Positions 33,698-48,290 of a stretch of DNA of 64,000 nucleotides are shown piece by piece. Made by a program: the position numbers and the translations under genes. The DNA lies in assembly GCF_041381155.1 (NCBI RefSeq), contig NC_091144.1:34325262-34389261 (forward strand), written 5' to 3'. The DNA comes from Argopecten irradians (Eukaryota; Mollusca; Bivalvia; Pectinida; Pectinidae). Each line of letters opens with the position of its first letter. The first letter of the stretch is position 1. Below the pieces are notes generated by a model. That model did no database searches, had not been told where the DNA came from, and saw nothing but the letters and a program-made list of their open reading frames with translations.

Positions 33698-34829
33698 ACT
33701 TGATATAGTTGTGGTGATTTTAAACTAAAGTATATGGAATAAATACATGTGAAATATAACATTGTAATAAGAAATCTTAACAGTTAAGTGGGTTGATGAA
33801 ATGTCCCTGTGCATTATTGATACACAGGTCATAACCATCCTATCTGAAAATGTCTGAACTTAAATGTGTATAATTTAATTTATATTTATGATTGCATGCT
33901 AATTATATATTTGAATCATTAATAAGAATTGTTAAAAGTAAAGTTTAAAGAAACACAAACTAATCAATTGAAAATTGGTATATTAATACGCAAACAGTAT
34001 TATTGTTCAACTGAATTCCGTCAAAATCAAGAATTAGGCCTATAATATATTAGTAAGTGAATTCTATGGTCAATACAGAGACTTATATTTTGAAAATGTT
34101 AAATCGTTTAGAATTTCCAATGAAGAAATGATTATCATTAAGCATTTGTCTATCTATATTAATATTATAACTATTACATCCATATAGAAATGTATCAATA
34201 CTAATGTGATTATGTGTATTATTGTATGTGTTGATGTTTTTGAATACTTCTTTGCGAAAATCAATGTAGGTGGGACATTTAAGAAAATGATATTGTAATA
34301 AGAAAATAACATATTTTAATATCTAATATCATAAAACTTTAATTTTTTTATTGTTATAAAAACACGGTTTACACGGTTGAACAAAGACCAGGCTCCGTAA
34401 TCTTATAGCCCTTGAGGGAATTAGAGTTTTCAAGAATGGTCTGGCTGGTCCGCTCGCGAGCGCGGACATCCAGCAATGTAATGATCCTACAGATGATAGA
34501 GGGGTTAGAAAGAAAGCTAGGGAAGTGACGTAGTTACGTGAGGAACTCGAGAAGCATGCAGTGCAGGTGTCAAAGAATGTCGAGTACATGTCAATGTCAC
34601 GTCGGACCGGTTCGTCCACATTCCACAGTACAGGTACATTGGACAATTACGTATACTTCACAACACAAACACAAAATAACAATACCAGGTGTACACACCT
34701 GGAATATACATGTATACATGACCTGGGTCACATAATATTTATCTTTTTACATAAAAGTTATTTTGTATCAAAAGAAGTGTTAGTACGGTTATCAAATTTC
34801 AATACACATGTATATAGGATCTTACACGA
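33698..34829. other. Non-coding with a possible coding relic near 34.49 kb
   Basis: At about 34485-34640 one frame reads TDDRGVRKKAREVT, stop, LREELEKHAVQVSKNVEYM, which looks like a decayed coiled-coil exon, but no family is recognised. The rest shows nothing. Confidence 0.3.
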
Positions 34830-35080
34830 GTGTTCACGTCATATGAGATTTTATGAAACGAGTCTAAGAAGTTTTTTTGTAAGCCTTGGGGAGCAAACAT
34901 TAAAACTTCGAGACGAGTTTCATAAATCTAAGATACTTTTTAATCCCATAAATACAAATACCTACATAACAAAGAATTTCACGTCAAAAATATATTCCGA
35001 AAATCCAACAAAGGCTGCCATTTTGTCCCGCCAACCTGACGTCATTTTATTGTTTCTGTCTGACGTCACAATGAATTTCC
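34830..35080. repeat. Dispersed repeat M8, copy 1
   Basis: Aligns in patches with 51420-51655: a TTTTATGAAAC segment, ACAAGCCT-like words, TTTCACGTCAAAA against TTTCGACGTCAAA, and GCCGCCATTTTG-type and GACGTCAT words in the same order. It makes up a large part of a 238-aa open frame (34561-35277), which is therefore not a gene. Confidence 0.6.
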
Positions 35081-35280
35081 ATTCCAATGAAAATCGCTCC
35101 AGGTCATATTACGCTAATGACACATGGAAAAATATTACACGAGCGAAATCACTAGATATGGGGGGATTATATGATAAAATATTTATATTTAGCGTGAATT
35201 CGTATCAAAAGCAATGTATCATTGTTATGTTTGATATAAAATTTACATTTGGAACACATTATCTTTTTTCAAAGTAAATC

Positions 35281-35448
35281 ATCATGTCAAAGTTAAATTG
35301 CTGAGTGAATTCGCAACCCGAATATTGTAAATTGTACTGAATATCTTCTCATTTTACATAATGAAAATATATTATCAAAATGTGCAGCAAGAAAATGAAC
35401 CAAAATTCGGATCTCAAATTCACTCAACAATTAATCTTTGACAGGATA
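35281..35448. mobile_element. Palindromic MITE M9, copy 1
   Basis: The outer arms (TCATGTCAAAGTTAAATTGC and ATTAATCTTTGACAGGAT) are inverted repeats, and pairing continues to the centre GAATATCTTCTCATTTTACA. A second copy at about 62033-62280 shares the centre and right arm. Confidence 0.75.
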
Positions 35449-37279
35449 TATATGTACTTGGTAGCCGCAATATTGTCTATTACACTAGTTCTCGCTGAGC
35501 CTCACGGGTATATCTTGTTATTGTTAAATGTACATATGTTAAACGTTAATAAACTGTAAAACAGGTATTAGCTTCCCAAAAAGCTGAGAAGGCTACCATA
35601 CAGCATTATTTATTAGGAAGCGATGATAGGAAAGCTTGACGCATTGTTCTGTTCACAGTAAGCTGCCATAGTTCTTATGACAATTCATTTTTGAAGAATG
35701 ATGATTTAAATAAAACAATAAAATAAGATTTTCTTTAAAACAATTATAACATAATATGGCCAAAGATGAGGTAACAACACCAAACAAGTTGAAGTTTTGC
35801 CGTCAGGCGCATAAATAGACAACTAACGCGTTGTAATTATGTATGCCGACGTCGGGAAACATAATACGACCTGCGTTATGAAAATGAACGTTTTGTTTAT
35901 TTCATAAAGTTGTTCAGAAGGTACAGTGGGCCTTTCCCCAATGCTAACAAGTTTTCCGTTTAATAGTACCGTACTGATATGCATGTACATGTACTTGGAC
36001 AAGTTGGTGTAATACATATCATACGCATAGAAACAAGCATAACATTTCGGTTAAAACTGTAATTTACTTTAGCGCATACAGTTCCGAAAATATCTCCTAA
36101 GTAAAGCCTAACTTTGTCTCAGCATCTCCCATATACGGACACTTTTTACAAGTAGTTCATGATCATCTAGCTACCAGTAGTAGTTAGGCTATATATAGAT
36201 GTTCCACGCGCTCCCGACAACGTAAACAAAACTCGGCAAATCACCGAACTATTTCTGTCAATTTCTCCGAGGGGACTCGATTGCGAACTTATGTTCTAGA
36301 ACAAGTACGTGTAGCGCCGCCTTGTGTGATTTCTGAGAATAATGTCCGACAACCAGAAAAATATTCGGACTTCTCTGGGTTTATGAAATGATAAATTGTT
36401 TGCAATAATTTCCCCACTGGTACCCCTTACACACATGAAATCTTCAACAGCAAGTAAGCAATCAACACACGTAAATCTCTTTGACTATTTATAACCATGT
36501 GAAATCCAAACAAAATGGCAGGCAAAGCGACCGATTGTAATAGCTACCATCCTGGGATGGAAGCAATAAATGTGGTGTCGTCCATTATCCATGCTCACTA
36601 GCAGAAACATATATACATAGAATTAACTCTGCCATTTTCACGATCGCCAAATGTACCTCTGTATGTGCTTAGGAGCTATTAAATATACTTTATAAAAATA
36701 ATATACAAGAGAACAGCTTTGATATGTTACAAAAGTTCAGTAACTTTCAGATGAGTTGACTACGATTTTGGAAAGAAAAAATAATATTTTAACTTATATG
36801 CTAACAAACTAAATGTGCTTCCGATTTTGAATGGCTGATTTTCGGAAAACTAGGTACAAATGGTTATTTTCATGCTTTCCAAAATCATATTAAATCATAT
36901 TGATCGGAACAATAGGTCATATCAAACCATGATATAATGTTTGAACTTTGTATTGATGTAGAAATATATATCATGTTTAAAAGATTACACTAAAAAGTAG
37001 TATGCCAATGGAAAATGCCTATAAACCGGAGGTCCCTCTGCCTGTCAGCAAAGATAAGGGAGTTTCCATTATCTATGTATATATGTTTCTTTCATCAGCA
37101 TCCGGAAACTTCTTAGCGAGACATAGGAACCTGCAAGCTAACGCAGCAGTTGAACTCAGGGCAAAACAATATGTATACAATAACACTATACTAGATTTCT
37201 GATTTCGTTCGTAACAAACCGGTCGTTACAATAGCTATTAAGCAGTATGTTTGTATTATTACTTTTTTTCACTTTTCAG
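35449..37279. other. Non-coding before HSD copy 2
   Basis: No gene supported. The acceptor ACTTTTCAG at 37271-37279 opens the first exon of HSD copy 2. Confidence 0.5.
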
Positions 37280-37665
37280 GTCAATCACTCGAACGGTGAC
37301 TTATAAGCTTGTGATAATGTGAATTGTCAATAAATTACTTTTGAATGAAGACCAAAGCTGACTGGATCGGTTGAGGAGTGAAATAGAGGATGTGGAGCAA
37401 AGTGGTTGCTGTTCTGGTTGGAATTCTAGCTGGATTGTGGTGGTTACGTGGCTTTGATGAAGGTAACTTAAAAATGACATTGATTATATCTCAACATGAA
37501 TGTTTTAACTTGCATTGTCAGATTAAGTATATATGTACTTAATATATATTAAATATTGCTTAGTATCAAATGATATTTCAACTTTGTTCACATGCTCACA
37601 TCGTACATTTGCCCCAGTAATATTGAAAACTGGACAAAATGAAACATTTTGCGATTTTTTGATGA

Positions 37666-38073
<408 letters not shown>

Positions 38074-38344
38074 TAAAAGGTCGTGGCCAAATGCAAGGAG
38101 CTGGGGAATCCGGACGCCATCTTTGGTTACGTCACAGGTGACATGTCAAATATGTCCTTTACGGAACACTTAATAAAGGTAAATATGTTAGCATCAATGT
38201 AAAAGTTATCTATATGTGTCATATATAATTCGTCCCAAAAGTCATAATAGTATCAGATTTTAAAGACATCAATGAAAATAAGATACATATATATATGTGG
38301 AATCTACGGCGGCGTATTAGGGCCACATACAAAATTTTATTTAT

Positions 38345-38700
38345 CTTGTACGTACAAGATAGTATCTTGTACGTACAACTTAGTAATCTTGTAACTTACA
38401 ACTTAGTATTTGTACGAACAAGAATAGTATCTTGTACTACAAGATAGTATCTTTTTGTACGTAACAAGTTAGTATCTTGTACGTACAAGATAGTATCTTG
38501 TTACGTACAAGTTTACTATCTGTGTACGTACAAGGTTAGTATCTTGTACGTACAAGTTAGTATCTTGTACGTAACAAGTTATTATCTTGTACGTACAACT
38601 TAGTTATCTTGGTACGTACAAGTTATTAATCTATGTACGTACAACTTAGTATCTTGTACGTACAAGTTACAGATCTTGTACGTACAAGTTACTAATCTTG
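38345..38700. repeat. TACGTA-rich tandem repeat in HSD copy 2 intron 3
   Basis: About seventeen degenerate copies of a unit near 21 bp containing the palindrome CTTGTACGTACAAG plus TTAGTATC. Each unit can fold on itself. Intron 3 of copy 1 lacks it. Confidence 0.9.
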
Positions 38701-39752
38701 CCATCGTGGCTCACAATATGTTTATTTGATTAAAAAAGTGTTTTGGTTTAGAATATATACATGAACAATGTTGTTAATGTGAAATCCAGTAAAATAATAT
38801 TGCGAATATCATTATATTACATGTCAAACATACGATATTTTGCTCATATCCGCCTCTATTTTTGCTGAAATTACCACCTTGAATATCGAGTTCAAAAACA
38901 AAGAATCATCACAATCAAACTTTGAACTATTTTTAGTCAGAACCCAGATCACTACTCAGTTTATTTATCGGATTTTTTTAGTTTTGGGATTGCTGATGAC
39001 CTCGACTACAAATAGTCAAACCATCACTATTCATTATCTAATCTAAAATATTTTTGAAGTTTTAGATTTATTTTTCTTGCGAATAACAAATCTTTCTCTA
39101 CAGAATGTGATCGGCTTACTTGTTATGCGTTTTATTTTGCGATTCTCATTCGATATAAACTAGATTTTATCCAGATTTATATGTCGTTGATCAAAGCAAA
39201 GAACGGGTTTTAAAATGCTACCTCTTCCGGGATTGTCCGTTTTCATTACGATTATGTTGCTAGATCGTAATCAGCTATTCTGGTTCTTCAGGAATCCATC
39301 CAGAAGATGGGAGGTCTGGACAATATACTATTGAACCACATACTAGCACTAAATATGCGGTACTGGAATGGGGACGTAGAGGACATGGCTCACTTGGACA
39401 AGGTGTTTGAAGTGAACTTTAAAGCCTATGTACATCTGGCCTCCCACGCACGCCCTCCCGGCATTAGAGAAATCGGGTGGTCACATTGTTGTGCTTTCAT
39501 CATTAGCAGGTAACGGAAGAATGAAAATGCATTCAAACTTGATTTAAGGATGGGGCACGATATTGGAAAAGATATTCTTACTTGACAGGAAGCATACCAT
39601 TATCATATTTGATAATGAAATACATATGTATTTCAATAAAATGATTTTGTAACAGTTATATATATTGTCCACATGGCTTTTACTAGAAATAAAAGCATAT
39701 AACCGAAGCTTAAATTCAGTTTCACGAGGTGAATTTGATAATAATCTTATTT

Positions 39753-42128
39753 AATAATTTTTTAGACGAGCAAACAATTTCATAAAAAGTTATTTTCTTC
39801 TGAAGGTTGGGATAGAGATGTAGCAAACTCTCTTCTAGAAAATGTCAATGCTAAAATAACTGATGAACAGAGGGGCGAATTAGAAAGAGATATAACCGAA
39901 AATGAAATACATTACAGCATTTGTCAAATGAAAAAGAACAAATCTTCAGGCGAAGACGGTATTATATCCGAATTCTATCAACAAAACCGGTACCTAATAA
40001 AAGGGGAATTCTTCGAAGTTTTAACAGAAATATTTGCTTCAAATACATTATCTGAATCTCAGTCTAAAGGTACATGTATGCTTACTTTATTATATAAAAA
40101 GAGAAAGATAACTTCAAAATTGGAGACCGCTAACTTTACTTAACGTTGATTATAAAATTATTGCAAAGGTTCTGGCTAATAGAATAAAACCTTATCTAAA
40201 ACCTATCATCCATTCGGATCAAAAAGGTTTCGTTCCTGGTCGAAATATTTCAGATGCTAATAGTCTTATTTAAGACATTTTTGAATATACGGATTTAGAA
40301 CAATCAGAAGGAGCGATAATTTTCCTAGATCAATCTAAAGATTTCGATAGAGTAGAATGGTCATGGGTTAACAGATGCCTAGAACACTTTATTTTTGGTG
40401 AAAAATATCTAAACTGGATAACAATGCTTTTAAAACATTAAAAAACATGCATTTAAACAAATGGGTATGTAAGTAAATATTTCCCGATATCGAGATCAGC
40501 AAGGCAAGTTTGTCCAATCGCTCCTACATCCTACAAGCTGAGCCATTAGTTTGCTCTATAAGGCGAAACGAAAATATAAAAGGTATAAAACTTCCGAATG
40601 AAAAAGAAACTACTATAAATCTGTTTGCAGAAGACACACAATTCTTCGTAAGGGACGAACATTCGATCGTAGAAATATTCAATATTTTAGATATATTCAA
40701 ATCAGCTTCTGGTTCAAATTTAAATTAGATAAAACAACAGGTACATATTTAGGCAGATGGAAGCATAAAGATCCAATATATACAAATATATCCTGGTCGA
40801 AAACTTGTGTGAAAACATTAGGAGTCCATCATGGATACGTCATCGATGAAAATTCAATACGGAAAGAAAAAATTCAAAAAATTAAATCATGCTTGCAGGT
40901 TTGGAAAAGTAGAAATTTAACACTATATGGTAAGATTTTGGTAATTACGTCTTTAGTAATATCACTTATAGGTTATGAAATTGAAGCACGTGGTATCTCA
41001 GAACGTTATATAAAAGAAATCGATTCATAAATATTGGAATTTGTATAGAATGGGAAAAGGGATTTAGTCAACAGGAATATGTCATCAAAAAGGGGGAATG
41101 GAAATTGTTAATATCAGAGAATTCATTTTCAGGAGGCAAATAAAAACAATGTATAAAATTATGCAAAGTGATATTGACACATGGAATGCAATATGTAAAT
41201 ACTGATATAGCTATATGGATGAAAAATTTAGAGTAACCTATTTTCTATGTAAATTATCAGACATACGCACTATTGACACATCAAAAATTCCAATTTTCTA
41301 CAGAAATTTTATTGAAGCATGGGCAAATTTCCAAAAATCTAGCCACTCAACTCTCAACAAAAACAAAATACTAGAACAGCCAATTTTTGGAAATTATTTC
41401 ATACAATATAATAAAACAGCCATATATTTTCCTTCTTTTCTCAAAAGCAATATTTTTACTATACACGATTTATGGGATGAACGCAGAAATAATTTTAAAC
41501 AGGATTACGATATATATAACATGTTAACTGACTAAAGAAACTGTATCGCTGAACTAGCAAAGTTTAAGATCGCTTTTCCGGCACAACGGTTGAATGTTCT
41601 AAAAGTAGATGCTGGGGCGACAGAGTTTGTTTATCCTAGTATAGACGCTAATCTTAATATTATAGGGAAAGCTAACAAACCTATAGGATACAAAAGTCTG
41701 AAACCAAAAATGATAACGATAAATGATAAATGGTCCATTTGGAAATGTAGAAATGAAATTAAGTATAACAAAATAGAAATTACTGTTGATCATATATATA
41801 GGAAAGTCCAATACCTATTTCTAAGTAATTTAGAAATGTTTATAAAATCGAAGAAAAAGAAAATTGTATCAATAAATTATGTTAAGAATATTTCAGATAA
41901 ATTTAAGAATTAAGGAATAGCTACAGAATGCGAGGATGAATTAAGAATGAAAGAACTCTAATAAATGAGTATGAAAGATTGAAATGAATGAAAGCCATCT
42001 TGCAAGAGGACAATTCATGTACGGATGCTGAATCCAGGGTCCCAACCCTGGCAGTCATCTACGTTTATCATGTCTGGGGAATAAAGTAATTGGGTTTTTT
42101 TTGGTGGTTTTTTTTTTGCGAAAAAAAA
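39753..42128 (+). pseudogene. 5'-truncated L1/Tx1-like LINE in HSD copy 2 intron 4
   Basis: Bounded by a 17-bp target duplication with one difference (TGATAATAATCTTATTT at 39736-39752; same with G at 42129-42145). It carries reverse-transcriptase fragments in order: MKKNKSSGEDGIISEFY, VDYKIIAKVLANRIKPYLKP, QKGFVPGRNISDANSLI, FLDQSKDFDRVEW (first catalytic Asp), and FAEDTQFFV where the family has a YADD box (first Asp changed to Glu). A C-terminal region (41215-41913) typical of L1-like ORF2 follows. Many stops and frame changes show it is dead. The endonuclease is missing. The 3' tail includes a CCAGGGTCCCAACCCTGG hairpin and an A-rich end. It was inserted after the HSD duplication. Confidence 0.88.
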
Positions 42129-43291
42129 TGATAATAATCTTGTTTGATATGATATTGCTTGTGAATAGTTCAAGAAGAATAAAAAATATAAAGAACAAAT
42201 GAAATTAAGTTCAAGAGAGATAACTCCTTAGTTAAAACAGATTATTTTGACTATTATCATGCATTTTCAGAAACATATCAAATGTAATGACTAATGTATC
42301 CTAAGTTGTTTATGTTCTGATGGTCTTTAGGTATTGTTATTTTTCATACTCCAATGGTTTTGGTTCTCCAACGTATGGTTACAATAAATATCATACACTG
42401 GTTGCTGACGTGACGTTTTGTATTTTCCACTTTCCAGGCAAATTACCCCTGCCCTTCTCTGTTCCATACACCTCTACGAAGTGGGCACTGGGCGGATTCT
42501 TTACTGGACTCCGACAAGAGCTGACGATGAGGGGGAGCAACGTATCTATCACGATTTGTATCATAGGATTTATAGGTACGTCCTGCTCATCAATTGGCTT
42601 CAAAAGCCATTTGTATTGGTTCATAAAAAATACTTTGCCTCCTCTGCAACGCTAATTTGGCATTTTAATAAGATATAGTTCATAATTGATCTTACTGTAA
42701 ACGCACATATTTAGCACTAATGCATGTATTGTGTTAAATTCTATAAAAGGATTTATTATTTTTCTGGATTTTTTTTCACTTCTCATTGATAAAAAGCACG
42801 CCACGTGATCACAAATATAAATTATATATCGTCCTATTATTCCAGAATTAGTTTATAGAAAAGTATATTGCACGGTTTTTTAGATGACATTAGCATCTAT
42901 GTAACCAAAACGCTTCCTGTTCCCGGCGCTTTAAAACAAACGCTCAATGATCATATTGATGATGATGATATCTACCAGCTGATGGCTACAGTTTAAACTT
43001 TTACAGTTTCAACATACACACGTTAGAGAAGTAGGAAAATAGGACAGCATTCAATAAGTGTCTGGAGCCATCGAATAATGAAGAAGTTAGAAGTTTATTC
43101 TGACTAGGCTAGTTACAATACGGTATACGGTTTATTTTACTGAATGAAATACTTAGCATAAGAGAATAGATTTTAATGTTAATATATCATCGGTATCAAC
43201 GTGGATTATTTCATCGGAAAAGGAACTTTACATTCGACTGTGTCCTGAACATGGAGCTACGGGTGTAATGTTGTACATTTATATTTATGCA

Positions 43292-43398
43292 TTTTCATTG
43301 TACATATACATCTACCGGGTGCATTTAATAAAAGATTTATAGTGTTTTCATTGTACGTATACAACTACCGGGTGCATATAATAAAAGATTGATAGTGT
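43292..43398. repeat. 53-bp tandem duplication in HSD copy 2 intron 5
   Basis: Two copies of TTTTCATTGTAC..., each with ACCGGGTGCAT and ATAAAAGATT, starting at 43292 and 43345. Confidence 0.85.
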
Positions 43399-44611
43399 GT
43401 TCAAATCGACCTCATCAAAATACCATATTTGTATAATGTCAAATATTAAATCACCGAATTTCGCTTGTGTATATACATGCTAATACATCATATTTTTTTT
43501 GTAGTTTTTGGCATTCGTATTTGACTGCGCTTAGTAAGCTTACAGTATATGGATTGCACAAGAGGTTTCTGCATTACAATTTGAGCAGTATTATTTATTT
43601 TCACCCTTCCCTAGATTTCCTGAAATTCGTCCTTGGAAGTATTACCTCGAGTGGTGTCAGATAATATTCAAAACCTCGTTTTGTGTTTAATGGATGGTTT
43701 ATTCATTGGAGATTTAATTTCGCATGCTCACATTATTTAATACGGACATACTTAGAAATAATCATTTCGCAATGTAGATATTTCACACACTGCCTATCTG
43801 ATAGAAAGGGAAGTCTTTGCACTATCAGGATTGATTACCTACTGTCTCTAATTTTATTCCAGCTACGGATAATGCCGTGACAGCTTTAGGAGAAATTCAG
43901 AATGGATTGCCACTTCAACGCATCATAGATTCGGCCGCCAGCCCGTCCGATACCGCTCTTGACATCATCAGAGGAGCTGCAGCTCGCGAAAAGGAGATTT
44001 ATACGCCCTTCCTGAACATGTACATAACGACATGGCTCACTGAGGTGTGTCCAAGTCTAATGCACTACATCATGCGTGATGTATTTAGTGATGTGTGAAA
44101 GTTCACCAATTCTCCATAGACTGTTAAAACATCACTAAAATCTGGTTTGGTAATTGGTAACTTCTGTCTCTGCGACATGTCTGATCCAAATTAACGGAAG
44201 ATAATTTAATATTATAAATCTGCTCAGAACACATTTTCTCCCATCATTCACTGATTTGTCACCGGTTTTAGCAATGGGAGATTGTTTCTGTCAACCCCTA
44301 GGGTGTGATAAATTGCGCGCTAACCTTTTGAACCTGATTTGTTTGTTTGTTTGTTTGTTTGAGTTTTACGGCCCATCGACAACTAAGGTCATTTAGGGCC
44401 AAACTACAAGTCATGCATTAATATCAGGATAAAAGATCAGGGTAAGAAAAAGCAAGTAAGGACTAAAACACAGATTGTAAACGTTAATTTGATAAAAAAA
44501 AAGGTTTGCATGGGATAAAATAAATTTGGCTAAAACACACGAGAAAACTCATGCACAATGTTGATGAAACGATGAAATGTTGAGTTGATACGATGTATGA
44601 TGAGAAAACGT

Positions 44612-47600
44612 TCATATTTTGCTTAAAATACCGATCTCTTTGAGATAATTAAAAATACGATTATGTCTCACGGCATGAAACAAAGTGTACATGTCGGAGA
44701 CATCATAGTACTTATCTCGTATGTGTTTAAAATCAATACAATGCAATAAAATATGCTCCACTGTGAGAAGAGAATCACATGCATGGCATGTAGGAGGATC
44801 CTCCCCTCTCAATAGATAGGAATGTGTAAAATATGTGTGTCCAGTTCGGAGCCGAGAGAGAACAACTTCCTCTCTGCGGTCTCTCCGACTGGACAGTTTA
44901 GGATTAAGTGTAGGTTGAATTTTAAACAGTTTATTGTTTGTTTCGGTAGACCACCTTTGTTGCCAATGGTGTTTGATGGCTGACTGAATTGAAGGTTTGA
45001 TGTCGGTATATGGTAGTTTCAAATCTGTTTGTGCTAGGCGAAGAGCAGTCTTAGCTGCTTTATCAGCCTGTTCATTCCCCTTTATACCCACATGACTGGG
45101 AATCCAGAGATAAGTAATTTGAGTTTTAGAAGATAATCGAAATGTTCGGATTAAAAGATTTTGGATTAGAGTATTTCTAGGGCTTCTTGATTTCAAAGCC
45201 TGAAGAAACCGAAAGAGAGTCTGAACAGATGATTGCCTTTTCAATGCGGTGTTCTTCGATATGGTCAAGCGCCAGACCGATAGCACATGCTTCCGCAGAG
45301 AAAATGGAGGCAATATCCGGGAGTCGGATAGAGGAGCAGTGATTAGATGTACAGCATGCTGCCGCAACATTATCACCATCTTTTGATCCGTCAGTGTAGA
45401 TCTGAACATGGTCAGGGAAAGCCCTAATGCACTCCCGAAAGGAGGATTTGTGTTCTTCGGGTAATGCACTGGATTTTGCCCTCTCATGTAGAGATAAATT
45501 GATATCAGGTGTTTGAATGAGCCATGGTGGTACATCCGATACGGTGTACTCGTCAATGGTGTCGAAAGTTATATTAAGTTCCAGCAACAATTTTGAAATT
45601 CTGATGCCAAATGTTGGTATGAGCTTTTGATTTTGTGTAAATATTTCTTGATATTGTGGATTGAATAAAAGGTTAAATGCAGGATTTTGGGGGTTGGATT
45701 TCAGTTGAGCAGCATACTGTAAGGATAATTTCTTTCGTCGATAGTCTAGAGATGGCTCATTAGCTTCCACATGGAGACTCTTCACAGGTGTTGTTCGTAA
45801 AGCTCCAAGTGCGAGACGCAGTCCCTGATTCTGTATAGGGTCAAGCATCTGTAGATAGGAGCTGCGAGCCGATCCATAGACAATAGAGCCGTAGTCAAGT
45901 TTTGATCTTATAAGTGCCCGATAGATACGTAGAAGCATTTCACGGTCTGCACCCCAATCAGAATGGGAAAGAACTCGTAGAATGTTCAGCGCCTTCGAGC
46001 ACTTATCCTTCAGATGTTTGATATGTGGAACAAAGGACAGTTTCGAATCAAATATTAGTCCAAGAAATTTAGTTTGTTCAACTACTGGAATTTTAATTCC
46101 ATTGAGTGTGAGGTCAGGATCATTGTGTGGTTTTCGTTTTTGACAGAAGTGCATACAGACAGTTTTTGATCTTGAAAATCTAAAGCCATTTTCGTCAGCC
46201 CAATTTTGTAATTTGCCTAAACATTGTTGTAGTTGCCGTTCTATAGTGTGCCTGTTTTTTGATCTGTAACAGATCAAGAAATCATCCACAAACAGAGACC
46301 CTTCCGTAGATTGGCCAAGACATTTGGTTATGCTGTTAATTTTTAGTCCAAAAAGTGTGACGGACAAGATACCACGCTGAGGGACGCCCATCTCCTGTGT
46401 TTCTGTTTCTGAATAAGTTGAACCCGTTCGAACTTTGAAATGCCTGTCAGATATAAAATTTGATATAAACTTTGGCAAATTACCACGTATACCGATATCA
46501 TGGAGATCGTTCATGATTCCATATTGCCAAGTTGTGTCGTATGCCTTTTCAAGGTCAAAGATACGGCCACAAGATGTTCTTTCTTGGCAAATGCTTCTCG
46601 TATAAATGTTTCTAGTCTAACTAAGTGGTCTACCGTTCCCCTGCGGTTTCTAAAGCCGCTTTGCAAAGGACTTAAAATATTGTTTGATTCCAGGAACCAA
46701 ACTAATCTGGTATTTATCATACGTTCTAGAGTTTTACAAATACAACTCGTCAATGAAATAGGACGATAGTTATTGGCATCAGTAGCATCTTTCCCGGGCT
46801 TCGGAAGGGGTATAATAGTAGATTCCTTCCAAGACTCGGGAATTTTGCCAGAAGAGTAAACTTGGTTAAATATAGTTAAAAGACATTTTATTGAAGAGTC
46901 TGGTAATTGTTTTAAAAACATATATGGAATTTCATCTGGTCCAGCTGCCGAGTCCTTTGATTTCTCAAGGGACTCGAGCAATTCTGGTATCTCGAAAGGG
47001 CTATTGTAACTTTCACTATTGGAGGATTTAAAATTAAGACGTCTCTTTTCCTTTTCCTTTTTAAATGTTTGAAATTTTTTGGAATGATTTTTGATGGATG
47101 AATTTTTAGCAAAATTTTTGGCAAAGGCGTCAGCTATTTCGGATTTTGAAGAAAATATTTTATTGTTGTTAATGAGGTGGGAGGATGGTGTTGCTTTTCT
47201 TTTCCCACTGATTTTACCAATCATTTCCCAAACTTTCCTCGAAGATGTATTGGAATTAATGTTTGAGACGTACTCTTTCCAAGTACTTTTCTTGTCGGAT
47301 TTGATAGACCTTCGAGCTTTTGCTCTCCAAATTTCAAAATTGTTATAGTTTGAGACGGTTGGCGAAGCTAAGTACCGCCTCAGAGCGGAATTTCTACCAG
47401 ATCTATTGAAAAATGAATCATTTGAGAGACGAAACTTTGTTGGTTTTGGCACGGATTTTGGTATGGTTTTTGTAGCGATAGAAGTGAGCGCTTCTGTGAA
47501 AATTTTAATGGGGTCATCGAGGTTCAAAAATTTATCCTCAATGAGCTCCTCTGCGCACAAATTTTTAAATTGAACCCAGTCCGCCTTATGTAAATTCCAA

Positions 47601-48290
47601 CGAGGAATCGGCTCCTCAAGTTTTGGTGACCCTATGTTTTTTAATATAATTGGAAAGTGATCGCTTCCACAAAGATCATCGTTGACCCTCCAATCATAAT
47701 CCAGAAGAATTGATGGATGGCACAACGATAGATCAATGTGGGTAAGCGAGCCAGAGGCAGGGTGCAAATATGTTGGGGCATTGGTGTTATAAAGACATAA
47801 GCTGTTTTTATTAATAAAATCTTCGATACGTCTACCTCTATCGTCAGTGCCTGGGGAGCCCCAGAGGCTATTATGACCGTTAAAGTCACCCATGATAATA
47901 TATGGCACTGGTAGTTGTGATACGATGTTACTCAGTTCATCACAACTAAATGGAGTATTTGGAGGTAAATATATAGAACAGACTGTTATTTTTCGGTGAA
48001 GAGTTGCGCTTATAGCAACAGCTTGCAAGGTGGTATCTAGCTGAATGTGTCTGTGAGGAACGTTTATATGCACCGCCACCGCCACACCACCTGATGGGCG
48101 GCCACCTGTTGTTGGAGTTTTGGTGTATAGTGTAAATTGTCGGAGATTGATGGTGTCTTTCAGCATTATTTCTTGAAGGCAGAATATGGATGGGTTTTTT
48201 TGTTTGTATAAGATGTTTTAATTCTTCTATGTTCGCTTTAAATCCGCGTATGTTCCATTGTATGATAGTGTTTGTCTCTATATTGATCCT
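44612..48290 (-). pseudogene. LINE ORF2: endonuclease, reverse transcriptase, RNase H
   Basis: The frame begins near 48290, overlapping the ORF1 end, with IIQWNIRGF, the usual start of an APE endonuclease. Further motifs are GDFNGHNSLWG and GSDHFPI (endonuclease), PGKDATDANNYRPISL (RT), FVDDFLI as the catalytic box, IYTDGSKDGDNVAA and WIPSHVGIKGNEQADKAA (RNase H), and a C-terminal CHACDSLLTVEHILLHC zinc-binding segment. Frame breaks: an extra base near 48200 before EIMLKD; a missing T near 46553 in the DLEKAYD motif; and a change near 45230 inside RNase H, where one of two expected repeats of CATCTGTTCAGACTCTCT seems lost, as if by slippage. The residues themselves are well preserved. Confidence 0.85.

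Noticed and set aside
34561-35277. 238-codon open frame
   Set aside because: It is composed largely of dispersed repeat M8 and AT-rich DNA; no domain, and composition unlike the real exons.
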